From Hyphomicrobiales bacterium (lineage in GTDB: Bacteria > Pseudomonadota > Alphaproteobacteria > Rhizobiales > Rhizobiaceae): 64,000 bases of DNA. A program made the position numbers and the translations under genes. The stretch covers positions 333,973 to 397,972 of the forward strand of contig UBZP01000001.1 in assembly GCA_900469965.1 (NCBI GenBank). The letters are read 5' to 3'. Of this stretch, positions 8,200 through 20,085 are shown in pieces (within the stretch, counting starts at the first letter, position 1; each line of letters starts with the position of its first letter). Below the pieces are notes generated by a model. The model did not search any database. It saw nothing but the letters and a program-made list of their open reading frames with translations, and was not told the DNA's origin.

Positions 8200-10437
8200 A
8201 TGGCAGGCCGGCGCAAATCACAGCGGATCGAGCCCTCGTTCAACGACGAGGACGACTACGACGATGACGATCTGCGCATCGACGAGGAGGATCGCGTGAC
8301 CCGATCTGCGACGCGCAAGGCGAAGCCCGCGGCCCGAAAGGTGTCGGCGTCGCGTCGGAGAACGCCGGCCCGCAAGCGCCGCCACAGCAGCGGCGGCGGG
8401 GGCCTCCTCGGTGCCGTCCGGTTCCTCGCCTACTGGTGCGTCGTGCTCGGCATCTGGGGCGGCATGGCGATCGGCGCGCTCGTCCTCTACTACGGCGCGC
8501 AGATGCCGAGCGCGACGACCTGGAACATTCCGGCGCGCCCGCCGAACGTCAAGATCATCTCGACCGACGGCACGGCGATCGCCAACCGCGGCACCACCGG
8601 CGGCGAAGCGCTGGCGCTGGAACAGATGTCGCCCTACATCCCGCAGGCGGTGATCGCCATCGAGGATCGCCGCTTCTACTCGCATTTCGGCATCGACCCG
8701 CTGGGGCTCGCCCGCGCCATGGTGACGAACATTGCGACCGGACGCATGGTCCAGGGCGGCTCGACGCTGACCCAGCAGCTCGCCAAGAACCTCTTCCTCT
8801 CGCCGGAACGGACGCTGGAACGAAAGGTCCAGGAGGTGCTGCTCTCCTTCTGGCTGGAGCACAAGTACACCAAGGACGAGATCCTGGCGATGTACCTGAA
8901 CCGCGTGTTCTTCGGCTCGAACGCCTATGGCGTCGAGGCCGCGTCGCGCCGCTACTTCAACAAGTCCGCCCGCGACGTGAACCTCGGCGAGGCGGCGATG
9001 CTCGCGGGCCTGTTGAAGGCGCCCTCGCGGCTTTCGCCGGCGCGCGATCCGGAAGCGGCGGAAGAGCGGGCGCAGGTCGTGCTCGGCGCGATGCGCGACG
9101 CCGGCTTCGTGACCGAGCGGGAGATCACCACCGCCATGTCGCAGCCGCCGACACGGGCGAAGAGCTACTGGTCGGGGGCCGAGCACTATGCGGCGGACCT
9201 CGTCATGGACCAGGTGCCGGCGCTGATCGGCGACATCACCGAAGACCTCGTCGTCGAGACGACGATCGATCTCGACCTGGAGAAGAAGGCGGAGGATGCG
9301 ATTGCCGCCGTGCTCGACGCCGAAGGCACCAAGCTCAACGCCTCGCAGGCCGCCCTCGTCTCGATCGACGGCACCGGCGCGATCCGGGCGCTCGTCGGCG
9401 GCCGCGACTATGCCGAAAGCCAGTTCGACCGTGCCTCCAGGGCCAAGCGCCAGCCGGGCTCGGCCTTCAAGCCGTTCGTCTATGCCACCGCGCTGGAAAT
9501 GGGCCGTTCGCCGCTGTCGATCCGCAACGACGCACCGGTGCGCATCGGCAAGTGGACGCCGGAGAACTACGACCAGAAGTATCGCGGCGAAGTCACGCTT
9601 TCGACCGCCCTGGCCAACTCGCTGAACACGATCGCCGCCCAGCTTGTGATGGAGGTCGGGCCGGACAACGTCATCAAGCTCGCCCACCGGCTCGGCATCG
9701 AATCCGAGATGCAGTCGAACGCCTCGATCGCGCTCGGCACCTCGGAAGTCTCGCTCGTCGAGCTGACATCGGCCTATGCGCCGTTCATGAACGGCGGATA
9801 CAAGGCGACGCCGCACATCATCCGCCGCATCTCCACCGTCGAGGGCCGGGTCCTCTACGAGAATACCTATGACAACCCGCCGCGCGTGCTCCAGCCCGAG
9901 ATCGTCGCCATGATGAACGGGATGATGACGCGCGTCATCACCGAGGGGACGGGCAAGAACGCGAAAATCCCGGGCTGGGAGGCGGCCGGCAAGAGCGGCA
10001 CCACCCAGTCCTTCCGCGATGCGCTGTTCGTCGGCTACACCAGCAACCTGACCACCGGCGTCTGGTTCGGCAACGACGACGGCAAGTCGATGAAGAAGGT
10101 GACCGGCGGCGGGCTGCCCGCGAAGGCCTGGAGCCGGTTCATGATCGCCGCACATGACGGGCTTTCGCCGTCGCCGCTGTTCGGCACCACCGGCGGTGGA
10201 CTGCCGGTGGCGGGCACCGAACCTTCACCGGCTGCCGGGGAAGGCGAGGAATCGCTGGCGGAGATGGTGGCGCGCGCGCTGGGCACGAGCAGCCGCGACG
10301 GCGGCGGCGAGACAGCCGTGGCGCCGGAACAGACCGGCGGCATCGGCGGCGATCTGCCCGTCCCGCCGGCCGATGTCGGCGCGCAGCCGGCACGACCGCG
10401 GCGCTCCAGCCTGCTGGACGTGCTCATCGGCGGATGA
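8200..10437 (+). CDS. mrcA: Bifunctional penicillin-binding protein 1A family
   Basis: Class A PBP that polymerises lipid II and crosslinks peptidoglycan in the periplasm; 745 residues. A cytoplasmic N-terminus of about 70 residues is unusually charged, with an acidic run (DEDDYDDDD) followed by Arg/Lys. One membrane anchor follows at about 73-95. The glycosyltransferase domain has EDRRFYSHFG (catalytic E155), QGGSTLTQQLAKN and RKVQEVLLSFWLE. The transpeptidase domain has SxxK as SAFK (S421), SxN as SLN (S474) and KSGT (K598). The C-terminal tail is low-complexity Pro/Gly-rich. The start has only a weak SD sequence (CCAGGA, very close to the ATG). TTAA-N7-TTAA sites upstream suggest cell-cycle control. 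Confidence 0.93.
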   Translation: MAGRRKSQRIEPSFNDEDDYDDDDLRIDEEDRVTRSATRKAKPAARKVSASRRRTPARKRRHSSGGGGLLGAVRFLAYWCVVLGIWGGMAIGALVLYYGAQMPSATTWNIPARPPNVKIISTDGTAIANRGTTGGEALALEQMSPYIPQAVIAIEDRRFYSHFGIDPLGLARAMVTNIATGRMVQGGSTLTQQLAKNLFLSPERTLERKVQEVLLSFWLEHKYTKDEILAMYLNRVFFGSNAYGVEAASRRYFNKSARDVNLGEAAMLAGLLKAPSRLSPARDPEAAEERAQVVLGAMRDAGFVTEREITTAMSQPPTRAKSYWSGAEHYAADLVMDQVPALIGDITEDLVVETTIDLDLEKKAEDAIAAVLDAEGTKLNASQAALVSIDGTGAIRALVGGRDYAESQFDRASRAKRQPGSAFKPFVYATALEMGRSPLSIRNDAPVRIGKWTPENYDQKYRGEVTLSTALANSLNTIAAQLVMEVGPDNVIKLAHRLGIESEMQSNASIALGTSEVSLVELTSAYAPFMNGGYKATPHIIRRISTVEGRVLYENTYDNPPRVLQPEIVAMMNGMMTRVITEGTGKNAKIPGWEAAGKSGTTQSFRDALFVGYTSNLTTGVWFGNDDGKSMKKVTGGGLPAKAWSRFMIAAHDGLSPSPLFGTTGGGLPVAGTEPSPAAGEGEESLAEMVARALGTSSRDGGGETAVAPEQTGGIGGDLPVPPADVGAQPARPRRSSLLDVLIGG

Positions 10438-10590
10438 TCGGGCCGGGCGACGAGGCATCGGTTCCGCCTGTCCGGCAGGCGCCGGCAACCTTGACGGAGA
10501 CAGGCGGCCCCACCACATTTCAGCCGGAGGCATCGGCCTTTTTCGACTGTCCGCGCCGGTCTGGAAGGCGCATTCCAGGGAGATTGACGC

Positions 10591-10620
10591 CTTGCAGTCA
10601 CCTAGACTGATCCTTATATA
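10591..10620 (+). promoter_or_regulatory. Candidate RpoH (sigma-32) promoter of dnaK
   Basis: CTTGCAG (10591-10597), 14 bp, then CCTTATAT (10612-10619). This resembles the heat-shock consensus CTTGAAA-N13-15-CCCATNT, with the invariant CTTG kept and a degenerate -10. It lies about 110 bp before the dnaK start. No CIRCE inverted repeat (HrcA site) is present, consistent with RpoH-type control of dnaK in alphaproteobacteria. Confidence 0.5.
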
Positions 10621-10728
10621 GCCGGAAACCGCGGCCCCGTTCGCGAATTCCTGCAATACCATCCCACTAGGGACTGCCAAACGAATGCCTGATTGGGTTC
10701 CGGCAGTTCGCTTCAAGGAGAGAATGAC

Positions 10729-12642
<1,914 letters not shown>

Positions 12643-12653
12643 TCATGACGATC

Positions 12654-12690
12654 GCTGGCCGCGCAAACGGCGCGGCCAGCCTGTCTTTTT
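12654..12690 (+). terminator. Rho-independent terminator after dnaK
   Basis: Perfect 11-bp stem GCTGGCCGCGC (12654-12664) / GCGCGGCCAGC (12670-12680), loop AAACG, then CTGTCTTTTT. It lies 11 bp after the dnaK stop and may reduce read-through into dnaJ. Confidence 0.85.
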
Positions 12691-12887
12691 CAGCAGGGGC
12701 GGAAGAAACCAAGGGGCGATTTCCATGATGCATCCCGTTCGAGGCGGCGACGATGTCATGGCTTCACTTGCTCCCACGGCACCGCCTCCTTGCTTTTTGG
12801 CCGTGAAGCCGGATACATCAAGCTACGGCTGGCATTTCCACCTTCAACGAACAAGAACTCCGTTCACGAGACGGGCGCGGCACCAAT

Positions 12888-14021
12888 ATGGCTAAGAATG
12901 ACTTCTACGAGACGCTGGGCGTTTCCCGGACCGCCGATGAAAAGGAGCTGAAAAGCGCCTTTCGCAAGATGGCAATGAAATACCACCCCGACAAGAACCC
13001 CGGGGATGCGACGGCCGAGATCCGCTTCAAGGAAGTCAACGAAGCCTACGAGGTCCTGAAGGACCCGCAGAAGCGGGCGGCCTACGACCGCTACGGCCAT
13101 GCGGCCTTCGAGCACGGCGGCATGGGCGGCGGCGGCATGGGCGGCGGCGGTTTCGGCGCAGGCGGCTTCTCCGACATCTTCGAGGACATCTTCGGCGAGA
13201 TGATGGGCGGCGGTCGCCAGCGGCGCTCCTCCGGCGGCCGCGAACGCGGCGCCGACCTGCGCTACAACATGGAGATCTCGCTGGAAGAGGCCTTCACCGG
13301 CAAGACGGCGCAGATCCGCGTGCCGACCTCGATCACCTGCGACGTCTGCGCAGGCTCGGGCGCCAAGCCCGGCACCAAGCCGCAGACCTGCTCGACCTGC
13401 CAGGGTGCGGGGCGCGTACGTGCGGCACAGGGCTTCTTTTCGATCGAGCGGACCTGTCCGACATGCCAGGGCCGCGGGACGACCATTCCCGACCCCTGCA
13501 CCAAGTGCCACGGCCACGGCCGCGTCACCGAGGAGCGTTCGCTGTCGGTCAACATTCCGCAAGGGATCGAGGACGGCACCCGCATCCGGCTCGCCGGCGA
13601 AGGCGAGGCCGGTGTGCGCGGCGGGCCGGCGGGCGATCTCTACATCTTCCTCTCGGTCAAGCCGCACGAGATCTTCCAGCGCGACGGCGCGGACCTGCAT
13701 TGCAGCGTGCCGATCTCCATGACGACGGCCGCACTCGGCGGCACCTTCGACGTCTCGACGCTGGACGGCACGAAGTCGCGCGTGACGGTGCCGGAAGGCA
13801 CCCAGAACGGCCGGCAGTTCCGCCTGAAGGGCAAGGGCATGCCGGTGCTGCGCTCGAGCCAGGTCGGCGATCTCTACATCCAGATCATGATCGAGACGCC
13901 GCAGAAATTGACCAAGCGGCAACGCGAGCTGCTCAAGGAGTTCGAGGAAATCTCCTCTAAGGACAACAATCCGGAATCGACCGGCTTCTTCGCCCGGATG
14001 AAGGAATTCTTCGAGGGCTGA
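12888..14021 (+). CDS. dnaJ: Chaperone DnaJ (Hsp40)
   Basis: Class I J-domain co-chaperone of 377 residues that stimulates DnaK ATPase and delivers substrates. The J domain is at 1-70 with the HPD motif in [10 protein letters not shown], followed by a Gly/Phe-rich region ([18 protein letters not shown]). The zinc-binding domain has four CxxCxGxG repeats: [24 protein letters not shown] and CTKCHGHG. C-terminal beta domains follow. The SD sequence is poor. The 245-bp gap after dnaK holds the dnaK terminator and possibly a dnaJ promoter near 12792 (TTGCTT and GATACA), which is weak evidence. Confidence 0.97.
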   Translation: MAKNDFYETLGVSRTADEKELKSAFRKMAMKYHPDKNPGDATAEIRFKEVNEAYEVLKDPQKRAAYDRYGHAAFEHGGMGGGGMGGGGFGAGGFSDIFEDIFGEMMGGGRQRRSSGGRERGADLRYNMEISLEEAFTGKTAQIRVPTSITCDVCAGSGAKPGTKPQTCSTCQGAGRVRAAQGFFSIERTCPTCQGRGTTIPDPCTKCHGHGRVTEERSLSVNIPQGIEDGTRIRLAGEGEAGVRGGPAGDLYIFLSVKPHEIFQRDGADLHCSVPISMTTAALGGTFDVSTLDGTKSRVTVPEGTQNGRQFRLKGKGMPVLRSSQVGDLYIQIMIETPQKLTKRQRELLKEFEEISSKDNNPESTGFFARMKEFFEG

Positions 14022-14110
14022 GCGTCCCGAACGGCCTCCGGCCCGCCGAGCGCCCCGTGCGCGCATCGAGACGGGTTCCGGAGAACAAGGCCTCTCTTGC
14101 AGTCAGAACC

Positions 14111-14150
14111 AAGGCCGCCCGCGATCGAACCCGCGGGCGGCCTTGCTCGT
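14111..14150 (+). terminator. Terminator between dnaJ and the convergent chemoreceptor gene
   Basis: Perfect 13-bp stem AAGGCCGCCCGCG (14111-14123) / CGCGGGCGGCCTT (14132-14144) with an 8-nt loop. A modest T-containing tail (GCTCGTTTG) follows on the plus side. Probably serves dnaJ and may work in both directions. Confidence 0.75.
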
Positions 14151-14205
14151 TTGTCGTGCCCCTCCGAGGGCCGCTGCACCGGGATCCCCGGACCCTTTCT
14201 GTCGG

Positions 14206-16410
14206 CTAGGCGCGCAGCCGCTCGGGCGCGCGGTAGTCCGAGGCGGCTTGCGCCTGATCGGACAGCCGGAAGCCGGCGAGCAGCCGTTCCAGCGTGCCGC
14301 TCTCCTGCGCCAGCCCGGCCCCGGCCGCATTCATCTCCTCCACCATTGCGGCGTTCTGCTGCGTTGCCTGGTCCATGTGGTTCACGGCGGTATTGACCTG
14401 CGAAAGGCCGGCGGACTGCTCGTGGGCGGCCGTCGCGATCGCCTCCATATGCATGTTGACCTGCTGCACCAGCTGCACGATGTCCGCCAGCCCCTCGCCA
14501 GTGTCGGAGACGAGCCTTACGCCCTCGGCGACGGCGACCTCGGAATTGCCGATCAGCGTCTTGATCTCGCGCGCCGCGGCGGCGGAACGCTGGGCCAGCT
14601 CCCGCACCTCCTGGGCCACGACCGCAAAGCCCTTGCCGGCGTCGCCGGCGCGCGCCGCCTCGACGCCGGCGTTCAAGGCCAGGAGGTTCGTCTGGAAGGC
14701 GATCTCGTCGATGACGCTGATGATCTGGCTGATCTGTCCCGAGGCGTGCTCGATCCGCTCCATCGCCGCAACGGCCTCGCGGACGACCTCGCCGGACCGT
14801 CCGGCCTTCGCATGCGCTTCCTGCGTCACGTCGCGCGCTTCGGTCGACCGGCGCGAAGTTGCCGCAACGTTGGCGGTGATCTGCTCCAGCGCCGCTGCGG
14901 TCTCCTCGAGCGAAGCGGCCTGCTGTTCCGTGCGGCGCGACAGATCGTCGGATGCGGCGGACACCTCGGCAGCGCCGCTGTTGACCGTCAGGACCGATCG
15001 ACCGACGCTGAGAAGCGTGCGGCGCAGCTGGCCGACCGAGCTGTTGAAGTCCTGGCGAAGGGCCTCGAACTGTGGCGCGAACGGCTCGTCGATCTCGCAG
15101 AGCAGGTCGCCGGCGGCCAGTTTGCGGAGGCCGGCGGCCAGCGTCCCGGTGGCCCTGTTCAGGCGCTCCTCCGCTTCCACCTCGGCCCGGCGCTGCGTCT
15201 CGATGCGCTCCTGCTCGGCCCTTTCCCGGGACGCGGCCGCTTCCGCCTCGAGCGCGCCGTTGCGAATGGCCGCTTCGCGGAAGACGTCGACCGCACGCGC
15301 CATGTCGCCGATCTCGTCCTTGCGAGCCGCGCCCGTATCGCGCGCCTCGAGATCGCCGCCGGCCAGCGCCCGCATCGCCGCCACCATCCTGTTGAGCGGC
15401 CGAACGATCGTCGCGGCCATGAAGCCTGACAGGCCGATCATGACGATGCCGCCGCCGACGCACAGGACCAGGATCGTGACCAGGCCTGCAAGCGCACCGG
15501 CAGCATCGGACTGCGCCATTTGCGACAGATGCGCGAGGCTCCTGGCTTCGACCTGCCGCATGGCGTCGATGCGCTGCGTGGTCGCGGCAAACCACTTCAG
15601 GCTGTCGAGGCCGGTCAGGTCGGCCGCCGCCCCGCCTACGACGATCGTACGGCGAACGGCCTCGATCTCGCCGAGAGCGGCAACGTCGAGACCGGCGGCA
15701 TAGCTGCCGCGCAGGTCCTGGTCCTGGAGGGAGAGGAAATCGTCGAGCAGGGCGCTCTGCGCACCCGCCATCTGCGCGAAGGCGACGAGACGATCGGCAT
15801 CGGGCCGCCCAGCCTTGATGAAGCCGGTTCCGGTGGCGCGCTCCTGTCCTGCGATCTCCTTTGCCTGCATCAGCTGGGTATAGGCGACGACCTCGGCTGA
15901 GATCGCCGACCCCAGCCCCAGCATCGACAGGTCGTTCGACAATGCGGCCAAAGAGCCGATGATGCCGGTGTAGGCCTCGAAGGATTGCTGGCCGGACAGG
16001 GCGGCGCCGTCGACCGCCTGCCGCGTCGTTTCCAGCAGCCTCACCGTGTCGCCGAGCCCCTTCGCCTTCTCCTGAAGACGCGCATCCTCGAGCGTCCGGA
16101 CGCCACTCTGGAACGCCGGCAGCTTTCGCAGTGCGGCGTCGCTTTCCTTGCGCGCCGCGCTCAGCTCGGATGCGCCGCGCTGTCCGGCAGAGCCGACGAA
16201 CTCGGCGCTGCGTGCTCTTTCGATCTGGATCGCGTGCACCATCTCGCCGATGATCGCCATGTTGTCGCTGACGGTCACCACCACTTCCATACGCTTGTAG
16301 GAAGCCCACATGTCGGAAACCTGGAGCGATGCGAGATAGCCCATCGCCAGGAGAGGAAGAAGGACGGCAAGCCAAAGCCGCCGATTGATGGAGATGTCGG
16401 TGATACGCAT
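14206..16410 (-). CDS. Methyl-accepting chemotaxis protein with NIT-like sensor
   Basis: Transmembrane chemoreceptor of 734 residues that controls CheA. After a first membrane helix ([20 protein letters not shown]) comes a large periplasmic region whose [19 protein letters not shown] matches nitrate/nitrite-sensing (NIT) domains. A second membrane helix near 308-330 and HAMP segments follow. The cytoplasmic signalling hairpin contains the conserved tip [23 protein letters not shown]. The C-terminus (YRAPERLRA) lacks a CheR/CheB-tethering NWETF-like pentapeptide. The start at 16410 has AGAGG upstream. Ligand is unknown; nitrate or nitrite sensing is only a family-level guess. No che genes lie nearby, so it is an orphan receptor. 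Confidence 0.9.
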   Translation of the reverse strand: MRITDISINRRLWLAVLLPLLAMGYLASLQVSDMWASYKRMEVVVTVSDNMAIIGEMVHAIQIERARSAEFVGSAGQRGASELSAARKESDAALRKLPAFQSGVRTLEDARLQEKAKGLGDTVRLLETTRQAVDGAALSGQQSFEAYTGIIGSLAALSNDLSMLGLGSAISAEVVAYTQLMQAKEIAGQERATGTGFIKAGRPDADRLVAFAQMAGAQSALLDDFLSLQDQDLRGSYAAGLDVAALGEIEAVRRTIVVGGAAADLTGLDSLKWFAATTQRIDAMRQVEARSLAHLSQMAQSDAAGALAGLVTILVLCVGGGIVMIGLSGFMAATIVRPLNRMVAAMRALAGGDLEARDTGAARKDEIGDMARAVDVFREAAIRNGALEAEAAASRERAEQERIETQRRAEVEAEERLNRATGTLAAGLRKLAAGDLLCEIDEPFAPQFEALRQDFNSSVGQLRRTLLSVGRSVLTVNSGAAEVSAASDDLSRRTEQQAASLEETAAALEQITANVAATSRRSTEARDVTQEAHAKAGRSGEVVREAVAAMERIEHASGQISQIISVIDEIAFQTNLLALNAGVEAARAGDAGKGFAVVAQEVRELAQRSAAAAREIKTLIGNSEVAVAEGVRLVSDTGEGLADIVQLVQQVNMHMEAIATAAHEQSAGLSQVNTAVNHMDQATQQNAAMVEEMNAAGAGLAQESGTLERLLAGFRLSDQAQAASDYRAPERLRA

Positions 16411-16577
16411 GAGAGCCTCTGGTTTCCGGGCCTCATGCCGTTCCAACGACGCGATCATGCGTCACGCCATGCTTTTCAGGCAGGCATTAACATATCGTCA
16501 TTGCGTTTTGTCATGGCTCCCGGGGATTTCGGGCGTTCGAGGCCTGGTCTGCACGGCAGAAACGCCACGGTGCGACA

Positions 16578-17168
16578 TCAGACCGCGGCAGCGGCTTCCA
16601 GACAGGCAAGCACAAAATCGACCCGTTCCCCGACCGAGGTCCTCGGCAGTTCGACCGGCCGGTAGCCGAACCTGGCAAACGTCTTCAGCGACGCATGGTA
16701 CTGCGCGACGGCCTCTTCATAGGAATGCCTTCGCTCGTTGTCGCCGGCATAGATCGCTCGCCAGGGCGGGGTGAGAAAGACGGTCGCATTGTAGCGCAGC
16801 AGCTGCGCCGCCCGTTCGAGATGGGCGGGGACTTCGCGGCCGAGGTAGTCGAAGAACGCGACGGCATCGACGATGCCGCGATCGAAGAACACCGGTCCCG
16901 TGCTGCAGACGGCCGCCTCCATCTGCTGGATGGCGCAGAACACGCACAGCTCGGCGAAGAGGGCCTGGTCGCGCCAGGGCAGCCCAGGGCCGTCAATCAG
17001 CATCTGCGCCTTGACGACCTGTCGCCCGGGTTCCTCGAAGGCGAGATGACCTTGCTCCTGCAAGGCGGCGAGCAGCGTCGACTTTCCGCCGCCCGAACAG
17101 CCTGACAGGAGAAAAAAGCGGCCGGCATCGTGCGCGAAGTCCTCAGTGCCACGACCGTCATCCGCCAT
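16578..17168 (-). CDS. Small AAA/ATP-binding protein with P-loop
   Basis: Cytoplasmic protein of 196 residues with a Walker A motif GCSGGGKST near the N-terminus (residues 23-31) and FFDRGIVDAVAF near 97, a Walker-B-like or substrate-lid segment of the AAA_28 / predicted ATPase group. Related proteins resemble nucleotide or shikimate kinases in fold; the substrate is unknown. The frame allows a GTG at 17171 directly before the ATG at 17168; I take the ATG. No operon partner is evident. It sits between the chemoreceptor and a HAD phosphatase, all on the minus strand. Confidence 0.75.
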   Translation of the reverse strand: MADDGRGTEDFAHDAGRFFLLSGCSGGGKSTLLAALQEQGHLAFEEPGRQVVKAQMLIDGPGLPWRDQALFAELCVFCAIQQMEAAVCSTGPVFFDRGIVDAVAFFDYLGREVPAHLERAAQLLRYNATVFLTPPWRAIYAGDNERRHSYEEAVAQYHASLKTFARFGYRPVELPRTSVGERVDFVLACLEAAAAV

Positions 17169-17252
17169 CACTTATCGCCTCAGGTTAGTCGAGCATTGCG
17201 GCCGCAACTCTTGCGGCCGCTTCTGACGAACACCGGCCGCTCCGGCGCAGGT

Positions 17253-17942
17253 TCAGTTTTTCGACGGTGCCAGGGCCAATGCGCCCTGCACAGACTGCAG
17301 ATGCAGGTCCTGATAGCTTGCGATCGTCAGATGGGGCGTGTCCATCCTGTGTCGATGCGTCGCCGCGACGACCACGACGCCGGCCCCGGCCCGTTCGCCG
17401 GCCTGGACCCCGGCCTCGACGTCCTCGAACACGAGGCAGCGGGCGGGATCGACGCCGAGCCGCGATGCCGCCAGGAGATAGCCTTCCGGCGACGGCTTGC
17501 CGGTCTTGACGTCCTCCGCCGTCACGATGGTCTGCGGAACGGCAATGCCGGCCGCGGTCAGCCTGCGCCTTGCGAGTGCCACGGGCGCGGAGGTCACGAT
17601 CGCCCAGCGATCCTTCGGCAGCGCGGAGAGGAACGCGATCGCGCCATCGATCGCCACCACACCCTCGACATCCTCGATCTCGCCCCGCTCGACCTCCAGG
17701 GCCTCGGCGCGCGGATCGATGCCCGGCAGGCCGAGCGCGGTAATCGTGTCGATGCCGCGCTTGCCGTGCATGGTCGGCAGGAAGGCCTCCACGTCGAGAC
17801 CGTGCTTGCGCGCCCATCTGCTCCACACCCGCTCGGTCGACGCGATGGAATTGAGAAGCGTTCCGTCCATATCGAACAGGAAGGCGTCGAAGGTCTTGCC
17901 AAAGATCGGAAAGGTCTGTGCGTCCACGTCTGGTCCATTCAT
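17253..17942 (-). CDS. HAD-superfamily sugar-phosphatase-like hydrolase
   Basis: Cytoplasmic HAD hydrolase of 229 residues, similar in length and layout to beta-phosphoglucomutase-like phosphatases. Motif I is FDMDGTLLNS (two catalytic Asp), motif II the Ser/Thr in IVTSAPVAL, motif III Lys in VKTGKPSPEGY and motif IV FEDVEAGVQAG. The cap is the small alpha-helical type inserted after motif I. The likely substrate is a sugar phosphate, inferred from the family. The ATG at 17942 has a poor SD sequence. A second in-frame ATG at 18065 opens a related peptide (MNGLYTKAQAFPI versus MNGPDVDAQTFPI), so the true start is uncertain. Confidence 0.85.
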   Translation of the reverse strand: MNGPDVDAQTFPIFGKTFDAFLFDMDGTLLNSIASTERVWSRWARKHGLDVEAFLPTMHGKRGIDTITALGLPGIDPRAEALEVERGEIEDVEGVVAIDGAIAFLSALPKDRWAIVTSAPVALARRRLTAAGIAVPQTIVTAEDVKTGKPSPEGYLLAASRLGVDPARCLVFEDVEAGVQAGERAGAGVVVVAATHRHRMDTPHLTIASYQDLHLQSVQGALALAPSKN

Positions 17943-18066
17943 CTTGGGGGGAACAGGTGCGCCGACAGGGCGCGCGGCCCCTGGGATACAGTGCCAGCGC
18001 CAAAGAGGCAACGCCGGCGCGTTCACGATCGGGAAAGCCTGTGCTTTGGTGTACAGTCCATTCATC
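17904..18066. repeat. Imperfect 40-nt direct repeat, 123 bp apart, at HAD gene start
   Basis: Positions 17904-17943 and 18027-18066 match at 29 of 40 bases without gaps. Each ends, in gene sense, with ATGAATGGAC. The 123-bp offset is 41 codons, so both copies are in the same reading frame and encode MNG-x3-AQ-x-FPI. This appears to be an old duplication of the translation start region. Confidence 0.55.
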
Positions 18067-18187
18067 CGCAGGATACTGGCGTCCGGGCGCAAGGGGGCCT
18101 ATCTTTTATCAAGATATCGGCGCCGAGCCGCGGAAAGCAGGAATGCGGAGGTGCCAGACGGCCGGCTGCCGGCCAGGGGGTGTCACG

Positions 18188-18427
18188 ATGCACTTGCGAA
18201 CCATTTTCGTCCTCGCCGCCGCCCTGGCGATGGCCGGCACCGCGCTGGCCGCCCCGCCCGAACCGGAAGAGGATGCATCCTACCAGCTCCCGGTGGTGGT
18301 CCACGGCAAGACCAGCATGCGGCAGGCGATGCGATCCGGCTCGACGTTCAGCTTCAAGATGTTCCAGCAGGAGGGCCGGCAGACCCGCCAGCCCTACTCC
18401 TACCCCGAGCCGGACAGCAACAGGTGA
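18188..18427 (+). CDS. Small exported protein of unknown function
   Basis: A 79-residue protein with a signal peptide (MHLRTIFVLAAALAMAGTALA, cleavage near ALA-A) and a short mature domain containing ASYQLPVVVHGKTSMRQAMR and a C-terminal PYSYPEPDSNR. AGGGGG stands upstream of the ATG at proper spacing. No cysteines, no lipobox and no recognised domain. It is convergent with the oligopeptide transporter genes, 55 bp from the oppDF stop. Confidence 0.65.
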   Translation: MHLRTIFVLAAALAMAGTALAAPPEPEEDASYQLPVVVHGKTSMRQAMRSGSTFSFKMFQQEGRQTRQPYSYPEPDSNR

Positions 18428-18482
18428 AGCCGTGCCGCCATCCGGCGCGTTCCGGTGAGAGCTGCCCCCGTCATCAAGCCCG

Positions 18483-20084
18483 TCAGATGTGGAAGGCCGC
18501 GCCGATCAGGGCCTTCGTATATGCATCGGCCGGCGCCTCGAAGATCAGATCGGTCTCTCCCTCCTCGACGATCCGGCCGTCCTTCATCACCACGACATAG
18601 TCCGACATGGCCCTGACGACGGACAGGTCGTGGCTGATGAAGATGTAGGACAGGCTGTGGCTCTGCTGCAGCGTGCGCAGAAGGTCGATCACCTGGCCCT
18701 GGACGGAGCGGTCGAGCGCCGAGGTCGGCTCGTCGAGGATGACCACCTTCGGCTTGAGGATCATCGCCCGGGCAATCGCGATGCGCTGGCGCTGGCCGCC
18801 GGAGAACTCGTGCGGATATCGATTGCGGGCATCGGGATCGAGGCCGACCTCCTTCAGGGCGGCGATCGCGCGCCGGTCGCGCTCGGCCCTGCCGAGATCC
18901 GGCTCGTGCACCAGCAGGCCCTCGGTGATCACCTCGCCGACCGTCTGCCGGGGCGAAAGCGAGCCGTAGGGATCCTGGAAGACAAGCTGCATCGCCTTGC
19001 GCAGGGGACGCATGCGCGCCCGGTCGTAGCCCGAGATGTCGGTCGTGCCGAAGCGGTAGTAGCCGGCGCCGGGGATGAGGCGCAGGAGCGCGCGGCCGAG
19101 CGTCGACTTGCCGGATCCGGATTCACCGACGATGCCGATCGTCTGCCCCTCCCTGAGCCGCACCGTCACCCGGTCGACGGCGCGGAACATCGCCTTGCCG
19201 CCGGAGAACAGGCCGCCGCCGATCCGGTAGTCGACGACGACGTCGCGGCCCTCCAGGATGATCGGCGCGGTGTCGGCGGGGGCCGCCTTGCGCCCGTGCG
19301 GCTCGGCGGCGAGCAGCATCTTCGTATAGTCGGACGTCGGCCGCTCGAAAATATCGGCCGTCGTGCCCTGCTCCACCACCTGGCCGCGCCGCATCACCGC
19401 GACGCGCTCGGCGAAATGGCGGACGATGCCGAGGTCATGGGTGATCAGCACGATCGCCATGCCGAAGCGTTCCTGCAGGGAGCGCAGGAGCTTGAGGATC
19501 TGGGCCTGGATGGTGACGTCCAGGGCCGTCGTCGGCTCGTCGGCAATCAGGATGTCGGGATCGTTGGCGAGCGCCATCGCGATCATCACGCGCTGGCGCT
19601 GGCCGCCGGAAAGCTCGTGCGGATAGCTGTCGATGCGTCGGCCCGGCTCGGGGATGCCAACGAGCTCCAGGAGTTCGAGCACGCGCTTGCGCGCATCCTT
19701 GTAGGTGCCGCCGCGATGGTGGACGATCGGCTCGGCGATCTGCCGCCCGATCGGGTAGAGCGGGTCGAGCGAGGTCATCGGCTCCTGGAAGATCATCGTG
19801 ACCTTGGCGCCGCGCACCTTGTTCAGCTCGGCCGGCGGCAGGCCGATCAGTTCCCTGCCGCGATAGCTGGCCGAGCCGGTGACGGCGCCGTTGCGGGCGA
19901 GCAGCCCCATGATGCCCATCATGGTCTGGCTCTTGCCGGAGCCGGATTCGCCGACGACGGCGAGCGTCTCGCCGGCGCGGACGTCGAGGTCGATGCCCTT
20001 GACCGCGTTCACGGTGCCGTCCGGGGTCGTGAAGTCCACCTTCAGGTCGCGGATGGCGAGGATGGTTTCGTTCTTGTCTGCCAT
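18483..20084 (-). CDS. Fused oligopeptide ABC transporter ATPase (OppD-OppF type)
   Basis: Cytoplasmic ATPase of 533 residues with two complete ABC cassettes in one chain. Cassette 1 (about 1-265) has Walker [11 protein letters not shown], signature LSGGQRQRV and Walker [13 protein letters not shown]. Cassette 2 (about 275-533) has [22 protein letters not shown] and [12 protein letters not shown]. This replaces the separate OppD and OppF subunits and resembles the YejF/GsiA arrangement. The start codon lies one base after the oppC stop, so the genes are translationally linked. It is the last gene of oppA-oppB-oppC-oppDF. The second cassette keeps all catalytic motifs, so both sites are probably active. 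Confidence 0.93.
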   Translation of the reverse strand: MADKNETILAIRDLKVDFTTPDGTVNAVKGIDLDVRAGETLAVVGESGSGKSQTMMGIMGLLARNGAVTGSASYRGRELIGLPPAELNKVRGAKVTMIFQEPMTSLDPLYPIGRQIAEPIVHHRGGTYKDARKRVLELLELVGIPEPGRRIDSYPHELSGGQRQRVMIAMALANDPDILIADEPTTALDVTIQAQILKLLRSLQERFGMAIVLITHDLGIVRHFAERVAVMRRGQVVEQGTTADIFERPTSDYTKMLLAAEPHGRKAAPADTAPIILEGRDVVVDYRIGGGLFSGGKAMFRAVDRVTVRLREGQTIGIVGESGSGKSTLGRALLRLIPGAGYYRFGTTDISGYDRARMRPLRKAMQLVFQDPYGSLSPRQTVGEVITEGLLVHEPDLGRAERDRRAIAALKEVGLDPDARNRYPHEFSGGQRQRIAIARAMILKPKVVILDEPTSALDRSVQGQVIDLLRTLQQSHSLSYIFISHDLSVVRAMSDYVVVMKDGRIVEEGETDLIFEAPADAYTKALIGAAFHI

Positions 20085-20085
20085 C

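Noticed and set aside
10438..10728. CIRCE element for HrcA control of dnaK
   Set aside because: No TTAGCACTC-N9-GAGTGCTAA or close variant upstream of dnaK.
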